Shown here: positions 1-5,321 of the stretch, one piece after another
How positions within the stretch are numbered: the stretch's first letter is position 1
Layout of the letters: every line of letters begins with the position of its first letter
Source: Elusimicrobiota bacterium
Lineage (GTDB): Bacteria; Elusimicrobiota; Elusimicrobia; UBA1565; UBA9628
DNA length: 5,327 bases
NCBI GenBank assembly: GCA_023700845.1
Contig: JAMPYD010000172.1
Span: 1-5,327, forward strand
Direction: 5' to 3'
Made by a program: the position numbers and the translations under genes
Notes under the pieces: generated by a model
Databases searched by the model: none
The model's input: the letters and a program-made list of their open reading frames with translations, nothing else
What the model was told of the DNA's origin: nothing

Positions 1-8
1 GCCCTGAC

Positions 9-12
9 GGAG
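9..12 (+). promoter_or_regulatory. Shine-Dalgarno site of the SH3-like gene
   Basis: GGAG lies just before three consecutive ATG codons at 15, 18 and 21. The spacing to them is 2, 5 and 8 bases. The first is too close for a normal ribosome binding site, so the third ATG (or the second) is preferred as the start. This is the clearest Shine-Dalgarno sequence in front of any gene in the window. The other starts are ATGA-overlap starts or have only weak sites. Confidence 0.55.
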
Positions 13-20
13 AAATGATG

Positions 21-479
21 ATGAATCGAATCCTGCTCGCCGCCGCTCTCGCCCTGACCGGGGCCGCGGCCTATGCCTCGACGATCACCGTGCTCGTCCA
101 GCAGACCGCCCTGCGCAAGCGCCCCCAGTCCTACTCCCCGTCGGTCGGCACCGCCCGCCTCGGCCAGAAGTTCGAGAGCGAGGGCCTGGAGGCCGGCTTC
201 CACAAGACCGGCTCCGGCTACATCCACTCGAGCGCGGTCACGACCCGCAAGGCCAGCGTCTCCGGCGGCGACGGCGTCGGCGGCTCCGCCACGGCCGACG
301 AGGTCACGCTCGCCGGAAAGGGCTTCAACGCCCAGGTCGAGAAATCCTACGGCCAGAAGAACGGCGCCGCCGTGAACTTCGCGGCCGTCGACGCGATGGA
401 GCGGCGCTCCGTCGGCGAGGACGAGCTGTTCGCCTTCCTCCGCGCGGGCGGCCTGCTCGGCGCGGGAGGCTCCAAATGA
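21..479 (+). CDS. Exported SH3-like domain protein paired with M48 protease
   Basis: The predicted product is 152 residues and is probably secreted across the inner membrane. Residues 1-19 look like a signal peptidase I signal: Asn-Arg, a hydrophobic Leu/Ala run, then a cleavage site Ala-Tyr-Ala before Ser20. Residues about 22-75 resemble a bacterial SH3-like beta-barrel, with an early 'ALRKRP' segment and an ending 'YIHSSAV' (67-73) that recalls the Gly-Trp-Val-His end of SH3b domains. A Gly/Ser-rich linker (about 79-92) follows. A short C-terminal module (about 93-146) contains 'LAGKGFN', 'NFAAVDAMERR' and 'ELFAFLRAGGL'. SH3-like domains commonly bind peptides or cell-wall material. The partner here is unknown. 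The gene overlaps the M48 protease by ATGA, so the two are probably translationally coupled and the protein may assist or target the protease. ATG 15 or 18 would add one or two residues. The reading frame stays open to the window edge, so a further upstream start cannot be strictly excluded, but the signal peptide argues against it. Confidence 0.8.
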   Translation: MNRILLAAALALTGAAAYASTITVLVQQTALRKRPQSYSPSVGTARLGQKFESEGLEAGFHKTGSGYIHSSAVTTRKASVSGGDGVGGSATADEVTLAGKGFNAQVEKSYGQKNGAAVNFAAVDAMERRSVGEDELFAFLRAGGLLGAGGSK

Positions 480-1354
480 GGCGCCTCCTCCTCCTGGCCT
501 TCGTCGCCTCCGCCGGCTGCCAGGGCCTGCAGAACCTCGACGTGAGCGCGATGACCGGCGGCCGCATGAGCAACGTCAACCTGACCAAGGTCGCCAAGGG
601 CGTCAACCAGGTCCGCAAGGGCTTCTCCGAGATCTCGGAGAGCGAGGAGTACTACATCGGCCGCGCGGTGGCCGCCCAGGTCCTGACCCGCTACAAGCCG
701 CTCAACGACCCGGGCCTCAACGCCTACGCGCAGAAGGTGACGCAGGCCGTCGCGCTCGCCTCCGACCGCCCCTCGACGTACAAGGGCTACCACGTCCAGG
801 TGCTGGATTCCGCCGAGGTGAACGCGTTCGCCGCCCCGGGCGGGTTCATCTTCGTGACGAAGGGCATGCTCGAGCTCGTCAAGAGCGAGGACGAGCTCGC
901 CGGCGTGCTCGCCCACGAGGTCGCGCACATCGCCAAGAAGCACGGCCTCAAGACGATCCAGACCTCCCGCCTGACGAGCGCCTTCACCATCCTGGGCTCC
1001 GAGGCGGCGAAGAACTACACCCCCCAGCAGGTCAGCCAGCTCACCACGGCCTTCGAGGGCGCGGTCGACGACGTCGTCAACAAGCTCGTCGTCAACGGCT
1101 ACAGCCGCGACAAGGAGTACGAGGCCGACAAGTTCGGCGCGCAGTACGCGAAGGCCGCGAACTACGACCCCGGGGCGCTCAAGATCTTCCTCGAGCGCAT
1201 GGAGAAGGCCGAGGGCTCGGGCGGCGGCGGCATGTTCAAGACCCACCCGTCGCCGGAGAAGCGCGAGTCCGAGCTCGGCGCCGTGTCCCCCGCCCCGGGC
1301 TACAAGCGCTCCTCCGAGCGCGGCCGGCGCTTCTCGGAGGCCGTGCAGCTCTAG
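476..1354 (+). CDS. M48-family zinc metalloprotease, probable lipoprotein
   Basis: A 292-residue member of peptidase family M48, the periplasmic LoiP/BepA-like kind, which degrades or helps assemble misfolded envelope proteins. The N-terminus (Arg-Arg, then a Leu-rich stretch) ends in Ser-Ala-Gly-Cys15, a lipobox-like site. Its -3 residue is Ser rather than the usual Leu, so lipidation is likely but not certain. Family hallmarks in order: 'NAFAAPGG' (116-123) before the active site; the zinc motif HEVAH with His147, Glu148 and His151; the third-ligand motif 'EYEAD' with Glu214 and Asp218, followed by Lys-Phe-Gly; and 'THPSPEKR' with His257 near the C-terminus. All catalytic elements are intact. 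There are no TPR repeats, unlike BepA, so it is closer in architecture to LoiP/YggG. The start codon overlaps the stop of the SH3-like gene. The substrate is unknown. Confidence 0.93.
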   Translation: MRRLLLLAFVASAGCQGLQNLDVSAMTGGRMSNVNLTKVAKGVNQVRKGFSEISESEEYYIGRAVAAQVLTRYKPLNDPGLNAYAQKVTQAVALASDRPSTYKGYHVQVLDSAEVNAFAAPGGFIFVTKGMLELVKSEDELAGVLAHEVAHIAKKHGLKTIQTSRLTSAFTILGSEAAKNYTPQQVSQLTTAFEGAVDDVVNKLVVNGYSRDKEYEADKFGAQYAKAANYDPGALKIFLERMEKAEGSGGGGMFKTHPSPEKRESELGAVSPAPGYKRSSERGRRFSEAVQL

Positions 1355-1379
1355 CGCGATCCCGTCGTTTTTCCGAAGG

Positions 1380-1415
1380 TCCGTCATGATGGTTTTGTGT
1401 TAAAATATTGACGGA
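1380..1415. repeat. 7-bp inverted repeat around the -10 element of the deacetylase operon
   Basis: TCCGTCA (1380-1386) is the exact reverse complement of TGACGGA (1409-1415), separated by 22 bases. The arms flank the -10-like element at 1398-1406, and the right arm ends three bases before the ATG of the deacetylase. This is where a dimeric repressor could sit, with half-site centres 29 bp apart. In RNA the right arm would lie at or near the transcript's 5' end. The left arm overlaps an imperfect 12-bp palindrome (1381-1392, core TCATGA). Function is inference only, and chance is possible. Confidence 0.35.
1398..1406 (+). promoter_or_regulatory. Extended -10 promoter element of the deacetylase operon
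   Basis: TGTTAAAAT fits the extended -10 form TG-n-TAAAAT and stands out as an A/T-rich island in very G/C-rich DNA. It lies in the 64-base gap after the protease gene, with 12 bases between it and the ATG at 1419. No good -35 hexamer is visible 16-18 bases upstream, which is usual for extended -10 promoters. Initiation about 6-8 bases downstream would leave only a few bases of leader, consistent with the lack of a proper Shine-Dalgarno site (only GGA at 1413-1415, three bases from the ATG). Confidence 0.5.
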
Positions 1416-1418
1416 AAT

Positions 1419-2147
1419 ATGACTCCAGGCGCGGCCGTCGTTCCCGTCCTGGCCTACCATCGCATCGGCGTTCCCCCCGCCGGCGCCCTCCATCCCGACA
1501 CCTACGTCCATCCGCGCGCTTTCGCCCGCCAGCTGCTCATCCTCAAGGCCCTCGGCTACCAGGCGATCGCTCCCGCCGACTACGCCCGGCTAAGACTCGG
1601 GCTCCCTTGCGCGGTTCCTCGCAAGCCGATCCTCATCACCTTCGACGACGGATCGTCGACGGTGTTCTCCGAGGCGCTGCCGCTTCTTCGCCGCCACGGG
1701 TTCTCCGCCGCGCTCTTCATGGTCGCCTCCCGCCTGGGCCGCTCCGCCGTGTGGGACGGGGAGGCCGAGGACGCGGACCACCGGCAATTGACCGCCGGGG
1801 AGCTGCGGGCTCTGCGCTCCGAGGGCTGGGTCATCGGGTCTCACAGCGTGACCCACGCGAGAATGACGTCGTTGACCCCTGAACGGCGCGCCGACGAGCT
1901 GATTCAATCGAAGAAAACGCTCGAGGCGGCGGTCGGCGCCGAGCTCGATTGGTTCGCGTATCCCTACGGGGCCTTCGACTCCGGGCTTCGCGATGCGGTC
2001 TCGCGGGCCGGATACCGGATCGCCTTCGCCACGGAGGACGGCGACGGCGACCTGTTCTCGGTGCCGCGCCGCATCATCGGCGGCCGCGCGGGCTTGTTCA
2101 AGTTCCTCCGCCGGCTTCATCAGGCGGGACGGCTGGCGCGCAAATGA
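1419..2147 (+). CDS. Polysaccharide deacetylase (NodB homology, CE4)
   Basis: A 242-residue carbohydrate esterase family 4 enzyme, predicted to remove N-acetyl groups from amino sugars with a divalent metal. The N-terminal 'VPVLAYHRIG' is typical of the PgaB/IcaB-like branch. Motif 1 is 'TFDDG' with Asp76 (presumed base) and Asp77 (metal). Motif 2 is 'SHSVTH' with metal ligands His142 and His146. Motif 3 is the 'FAYPYG' form (179-184). The C-terminal 'FSVPRRIIGG' matches the end of this short-form group. The last classical CE4 motif with its catalytic His is not obvious. No signal peptide or membrane segment is seen, so the protein is predicted to be cytoplasmic, unlike secreted peptidoglycan or poly-GlcNAc deacetylases. 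The stop overlaps the start of the glycosyltransferase (ATGA), so the pair is probably co-translated and acts on the same glycan. Third codon positions look less uniformly C than in the protease and synthetase genes. The exact substrate is unknown. Confidence 0.9.
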   Translation: MTPGAAVVPVLAYHRIGVPPAGALHPDTYVHPRAFARQLLILKALGYQAIAPADYARLRLGLPCAVPRKPILITFDDGSSTVFSEALPLLRRHGFSAALFMVASRLGRSAVWDGEAEDADHRQLTAGELRALRSEGWVIGSHSVTHARMTSLTPERRADELIQSKKTLEAAVGAELDWFAYPYGAFDSGLRDAVSRAGYRIAFATEDGDGDLFSVPRRIIGGRAGLFKFLRRLHQAGRLARK

Positions 2148-3361
2148 GCGGCATGAGCATCGCGATGTTTCTCGAAACCCTCTCCGTCAGCAACGGAGTC
2201 TCGCGGGTCGCCCTGGCGCTGAGCGAGCAGTTCGTCAAGCGCGGCCATGAGGTGCACCTGTACTCCTCGGTCAACCGCCTGCGGGACGGCCGGGCGCGCT
2301 ATCCCGACCCGAGGATGAATTTCCACTGGCTGCCCAGCCTGCGCGGCTCTTGGCGGACCTGGTCCCTGCCCCTCGGCGCGCTGCTCCCCGCGCTGCTTCT
2401 GCCCATGGTCGCCCGCCTTCCCGCCAAGCTCGGGATGCAGCGGCGCCGTCACGATGTCATCGTCAGCCATGCGCTGACTCTCAATCAGGACGTCGTGCAG
2501 ATGCACAACGACCCGCAGGCTTTGGAGGAGCAAAAGCTGTCCCGGGTGCCGTTCGTCGTCGACCCGCCCCGGCTGTCCTCCCCGCGCCGGACGCTTCGCA
2601 CCGCCGTCGAGCGCATGCGCTTCGCCTCCGGCAACTACCGGAGCGTCGTCGCGCACTCGCGCCGCTCGGCCCTGGAAATCTCGTCCGCCTTCGGCATTCC
2701 CGAAAGCCGCATCGACGTCATACCGCACGGCGTGGACAGCTCTTATTTCTGCCCGTCGGTCGCGGCGGGACAGCGCGTGGGCCTGCGGCGCCAGCTCGGG
2801 CTGGGGCTGGAGGATGTGGTCTATCTCTACATCGGCGATTCCTGGAAAGGGCTCGAGTTCGCCATACAGGGGATGTCTCGGCTGCCCGCCAGCGCGAGGG
2901 CGGTCCTGCTCGCGGCCGGGCCGTTTCCGCGGCCTCCCTTCGTGCGCTTCGCGCGGGAGCACGGCGTCCGCTTCCTCTGCGAGAACCTTTGGGACGACGT
3001 CCGCTCCCTGTACAGCGTGGCGGACGTTCTCCTGACGCCGACCCCGCTGGACACGTTCTTCCTCGTCGGGCTGGAGGCGATGTCCATGCGCCTGCCGGTC
3101 ATCACCACGCAGTTCGCCGGCCTCAGCGAGCTTTTGACCCAAGGGGAGAACGCCATCATTCTCGAGAGCGCCTCCGACCCCGCTCCGATCGCGGAGGCGT
3201 GCCGAAGGCTTCTCGAGCCCGACGTTCGCCTGCGCATGGCCGACAAGGCGCGTCAGTTCGCGCTCACGCGCACCTGGGAGGATTCGGCGCTGCTGCACCT
3301 GCGCCACTACGCCGCTCTCCGGGGCGGCTCCCGCGCCGCGCATGGCGTCGTTCCGACCTGA
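2144..3361 (+). CDS. Glycosyltransferase, GT-B fold, GT4-like
   Basis: A 405-residue predicted retaining glycosyltransferase that would move a sugar from a nucleotide donor to a growing envelope glycan or lipid at the cytoplasmic face. The N-terminal half opens with 'MFLETLSVSNGVSRV' followed by 'RGHEVHLYSS', the usual acceptor-side Rossmann start. 'VVAHSRRSALEI' with His171, and 'IPHGVDSSYF' with His195-Gly196, mark the linker between domains. The C-terminal donor domain has 'YIGDSWKGLEFA' with Lys235, then 'DTFFLVGLEAMSMRLPVI', where Asp303 and Glu311 occupy the E-x7-E positions. The Arg normally found before the Lys (G-R-x-x-x-K-G) is absent, and the first Glu is Asp, so it is a diverged family member. 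The frame is open upstream to 1949, but that part lies inside the deacetylase gene and is not credible protein. ATG 2144 overlaps the deacetylase stop as ATGA. ATG 2153 is an alternative start. A polytopic membrane segment is not evident, though a hydrophobic Leu/Pro stretch near residues 75-95 may associate with the membrane. Confidence 0.88.
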   Translation: MSGMSIAMFLETLSVSNGVSRVALALSEQFVKRGHEVHLYSSVNRLRDGRARYPDPRMNFHWLPSLRGSWRTWSLPLGALLPALLLPMVARLPAKLGMQRRRHDVIVSHALTLNQDVVQMHNDPQALEEQKLSRVPFVVDPPRLSSPRRTLRTAVERMRFASGNYRSVVAHSRRSALEISSAFGIPESRIDVIPHGVDSSYFCPSVAAGQRVGLRRQLGLGLEDVVYLYIGDSWKGLEFAIQGMSRLPASARAVLLAAGPFPRPPFVRFAREHGVRFLCENLWDDVRSLYSVADVLLTPTPLDTFFLVGLEAMSMRLPVITTQFAGLSELLTQGENAIILESASDPAPIAEACRRLLEPDVRLRMADKARQFALTRTWEDSALLHLRHYAALRGGSRAAHGVVPT

Positions 3362-3390
3362 CGGCGGACTTACCGAGGTTTTGCCCCGTC

Positions 3391-3412
3391 TTTGCCGCAT
3401 TTTAACGGCAAA
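3391..3412. repeat. Perfect 7-bp hairpin after the glycosyltransferase gene
   Basis: TTTGCCG (3391-3397) pairs exactly with CGGCAAA (3406-3412) around an 8-base A/T-rich loop. It lies 29 bases after the glycosyltransferase stop and 28 bases before the next ATG, so it could end the upstream transcript. No T tract follows on either strand, so it is not a standard intrinsic terminator. It could instead be an RNA processing or stability element, or an operator for the next gene. Confidence 0.4.
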
Positions 3413-3426
3413 TCCGGGACGCCGGG

Positions 3427-3443
3427 GGCATGCTTAAGGCATG
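3427..3443 (+). repeat. GGCATG direct repeat at the start of the small exported protein gene
   Basis: GGCATG occurs at 3427-3432 and again at 3438-3443, an 11-base period, the second copy containing the start codon. The same bases also form an inverted repeat, CATGC (3429-3433) and GCATG (3439-3443), with the palindrome CTTAAG at 3433-3438. The element CATGCT (3429-3434) is a poor match to a -10 hexamer at leaderless distance. The G run at 3424-3428 is 12 bases from the ATG, too far for an ordinary ribosome site. Confidence 0.3.
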
Positions 3444-3890
3444 AAAACCCCTCCCGCGGCCGGCTCGCTCGTTCGCATCGGCGTCGCGCTCCTGCTGTGC
3501 GCGGCGTGCTTCCAGGCCGGACGCGCGTATCAGGAGCTCTCCGCCTCGGCCGCGGGCAAGACGGCCTCCGATCCCGGCACGGAGCTGGTCGACGCGAGCT
3601 TCGTCGGCCCGACGTTGCCCGGTCCGGCGGCGGAGCCCGCCGCGACCGCCGCCCCGGGCGATCCCGTGGGAGAGAGCGGCGACATCATCACCCCGCTGAA
3701 CGTGCGCGACCCCTCCGCCCTCATCATGGGGCCGGGCGGATTCCACCCGGTCTGCCCCCCTCCCGAGCCCTCCGTCGTCGATCCCGACCGTCCCGCCGAC
3801 GAGCCGAAGCCGAGAAAAATGAAGGAAGGGCGCCTGCTCGAGCTGCTGAAAAAGGCGGACAAAAACTCCGCCTCGCCGAAACGCTACTGA
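3441..3890 (+). CDS. Small exported or membrane-anchored protein, function unknown
   Basis: A 149-residue protein that I do not recognise. Residues 1-12 carry a few basic charges (Lys2, Arg12). Residues 10-24 are a hydrophobic segment rich in Leu, Val and Ala, ending in Cys20-Ala-Ala-Cys23. This could be a signal peptide cut after Gly-Arg-Ala29, a weak lipobox at Cys23 (with Cys rather than Leu at -3), or a single membrane anchor. The middle (about 30-90) is rich in Ala, Pro, Gly, Asp and Glu and is likely disordered. It is followed by 'NVRDPSALIMGPGGFHPVCPPPEP' type sequence with a third Cys and by an Asp/Pro-rich stretch. The tail (about 122-149) is basic and possibly helical, 'RLLELLKKADK', ending in Lys-Arg-Tyr. 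High G/C at third positions supports a real gene over the overlapping frames. It is separated from the glycosyltransferase by 79 bases and from AsnS by 45, and neither neighbour suggests a role. No good Shine-Dalgarno site precedes the ATG. Confidence 0.68.
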   Translation: MKTPPAAGSLVRIGVALLLCAACFQAGRAYQELSASAAGKTASDPGTELVDASFVGPTLPGPAAEPAATAAPGDPVGESGDIITPLNVRDPSALIMGPGGFHPVCPPPEPSVVDPDRPADEPKPRKMKEGRLLELLKKADKNSASPKRY

Positions 3891-3922
3891 GCCTTGATAA
3901 CTCGATCGAACGGCCGATGTGG

Positions 3923-3928
3923 CATAAT
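3923..3928 (+). promoter_or_regulatory. -10-like element of asnS, leaderless spacing
   Basis: CATAAT differs from the TATAAT consensus at one position and ends 7 bases before the asnS ATG, the spacing that places transcription initiation at or next to the A of the start codon. No Shine-Dalgarno sequence lies before that ATG. A TTGATA hexamer at 3894-3899 resembles a -35 box, but the spacer would be 23 bases, too long to count. The -10 element lies between GCCGA (3913-3917) and TCGGC (3931-3935), a 5-bp inverted repeat whose right arm touches the start codon. Confidence 0.45.
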
Positions 3929-3935
3929 CTTCGGC

Positions 3936-5321
3936 ATGAAGCGAAGCGAGATCAAGGCGGTCCTCGAGACGGGCAAGGCGGGCGACGTCGTGACGGTCGC
4001 GGGCTGGATCAAGTCGGTGCGGGAGTCGAAGAGCGTGGGCTTCATCCATTTGAATGATGGCTCGACGTTCGACTCCATTCAGGTCCTCGTGCCCGCGGAG
4101 TTCGCCGGCCGGGAAAAGATCCTCAAGCAGATCACCGGCGCGTCCTTGGCGGTCTCCGGCAAGCTCATCGCCTCCCAGGGCAAGGGACAGGCTCTCGAGC
4201 TCGAGCCTTCCTCCATCGAGATCCTGGGCGAGTGCGACCCCTCCTCCCCCGTGCAGAAGGCCGGCACCTCCTTCGAGTTCCTGCGCGGCGTGGCCCACAT
4301 GCGCCCGCGCACCAACACCTTCGGGGCCGTTTTCCGCGTGCGCTCGGAGATGGCCTATGCCGTCAATACATTCTTCCATAGCCGCGGCTTCGTGATGTGC
4401 CACTCGCCGATCCTGACGACCTCCGACTGCGAGGGCGCGGGCGCGATGTTCCAGGTCTCCACGCTCGACCCCGAGAAGCCGCCCCGCGGGCCCGACGGCA
4501 AGATCGACTTCAGCAAGGACTTCTTCGGCGAGAAGTGCGGCCTCACCGTCTCCGGCCAGCTCGAGGCGGAGATCCTCGCGATGTCGCTGTCCAAGGTCTA
4601 CACCTTCGGACCGACCTTCCGAGCCGAGCTCTCCACCACGCCGCGCCACGCGTCCGAGTTCTGGATGATCGAGCCCGAGGCCGCCTTCGCCGACCTCAAG
4701 GACGACATGTCCTTGGCCGAGGACTTCGTCAAGCACCTCATCGAGCACGCGTTCAAGAACTGCGCCCGCGACCTGCAGTTCTTCGACGAGCGCGTGGAGA
4801 AGGGCCTGCGCGCCAAGCTCGAGGCCGTCGCCAAGGCCGAGTTCGGCGTCATCGACTATACCGAGGCCATCAAGATCCTCGAGGGCGCCGGCCGCAAGTG
4901 GGACCACCCCATCTCCTGGGGCAAGGACCTGCAGACCGAGCACGAGCGCTTCCTGACCGAGGAGTACGCCAAGAAGCCGGTGTTCGTCATCAACTATCCG
5001 CGCAGCTTCAAGCCCTTCTACATGTACTGCAACGACGACCAGAAGACGGTCGCCTGCATGGACCTGCTCGTGCCGCGCGTCGGCGAGCTGATCGGCGGCT
5101 CCCAGCGCGAGCACCGCCTGGACAAGCTCCTGGAGCGCATGAAGGAGACCGGCATCGACCCCGTCGCCAACTCCTGGTACGCCGACCTGCGCCGCTACGG
5201 CACCGTGCCCCACGCCGGCTTCGGCCTGGGCTTCGAGCGCCTGCTGATGTACGTCACCGGCATCGAGAACATCCGCGACGTGCAGCTGTGCCCCCGCGTC
5301 CCCGGCAACGCTAAATTCTAG
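3936..5321 (+). CDS. asnS: Asparagine--tRNA ligase
   Basis: A full-length 461-residue class IIb aminoacyl-tRNA synthetase (E. coli AsnS has 466) that charges tRNA-Asn with asparagine using ATP in the cytoplasm. An N-terminal OB-fold anticodon-binding domain (about 1-105) shows 'VAGWIKSVRESKSVGF' and 'DGSTFDSIQ'. The catalytic domain follows, with 'AHMRPRTNTFGAVFRVR', 'SDCEGAG' containing Glu166, and the AsnS-type segment 'STLDPEKPPRGPDGKIDF' leading to 'DFFGEK' and 'LTVSGQLEAE'. Motif 2 is 'TFGPTFRAE' with Arg229, followed by 'RHASEFWMIEPE'. Then come 'GELIGGSQRE', 'WYADLRRYGTVPHAGFG' and motif 3 'GLGFERL' with Arg435. These segments separate it from AspRS and LysRS. Departures from the usual bacterial form: Leu232 where Asn is common after FRAE, Ala170 where Glu follows EGAG in E. 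coli, and a C-terminus 'DVQLCPRVPGNAKF' in place of 'DVIPFPR...NASF'. The frame opens 14 codons earlier with TTG at 3894, but similarity to AsnS begins at the ATG (Met-Lys-Arg-Ser-Glu-Ile). The stop TAG is six bases from the window end, so no terminator can be assessed. Confidence 0.97.
   Translation: MKRSEIKAVLETGKAGDVVTVAGWIKSVRESKSVGFIHLNDGSTFDSIQVLVPAEFAGREKILKQITGASLAVSGKLIASQGKGQALELEPSSIEILGECDPSSPVQKAGTSFEFLRGVAHMRPRTNTFGAVFRVRSEMAYAVNTFFHSRGFVMCHSPILTTSDCEGAGAMFQVSTLDPEKPPRGPDGKIDFSKDFFGEKCGLTVSGQLEAEILAMSLSKVYTFGPTFRAELSTTPRHASEFWMIEPEAAFADLKDDMSLAEDFVKHLIEHAFKNCARDLQFFDERVEKGLRAKLEAVAKAEFGVIDYTEAIKILEGAGRKWDHPISWGKDLQTEHERFLTEEYAKKPVFVINYPRSFKPFYMYCNDDQKTVACMDLLVPRVGELIGGSQREHRLDKLLERMKETGIDPVANSWYADLRRYGTVPHAGFGLGFERLLMYVTGIENIRDVQLCPRVPGNAKF

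Noticed and set aside
1..7. End of an upstream gene at TGA 5-7
   Set aside because: Only two codons would be visible, so there is nothing to support it.
1361..1375. A terminator for the protease operon at a run of five T
   Set aside because: No stable G/C stem could be found immediately before the T run.
347..1387. A 346-codon minus-strand frame opposite the M48 protease
   Set aside because: The + strand frame has the full set of M48 motifs. The antisense product is repetitive Leu/Gly/Ala/Arg without a recognisable fold.
1408..1413. TTGACG as a -35 box
   Set aside because: It lies directly before the ATG, and no -10 hexamer is found 16-18 bases downstream. It is better explained as part of the inverted repeat.
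1949..2143. N-terminal extension of the glycosyltransferase
   Set aside because: These 65 codons lie inside the deacetylase gene in another frame and give Arg-rich sequence. Family similarity begins at the ATGA-overlap start.
2120..3400. A 426-codon minus-strand frame opposite the glycosyltransferase
   Set aside because: Shadow of the + strand gene. The composition is Arg/Gly/Gln-rich with no motif or start signal.
3894..3935. Upstream TTG start for asnS
   Set aside because: It would add 14 residues unrelated to AsnS and would run through the -10-like element.
3392..4057. A 221-codon plus-strand frame overlapping the small exported protein and asnS
   Set aside because: It is Arg/Pro-rich throughout, has no signal or domain, and overlaps two better-supported genes in other frames.
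3402..5213. A 603-codon open frame on the minus strand across asnS and the gene before it
   Set aside because: It is antisense to a clearly identified asnS. Its translation is low-complexity Gly/Ala/Leu/Arg sequence with no domain, as expected from the complement of G/C-rich codons.
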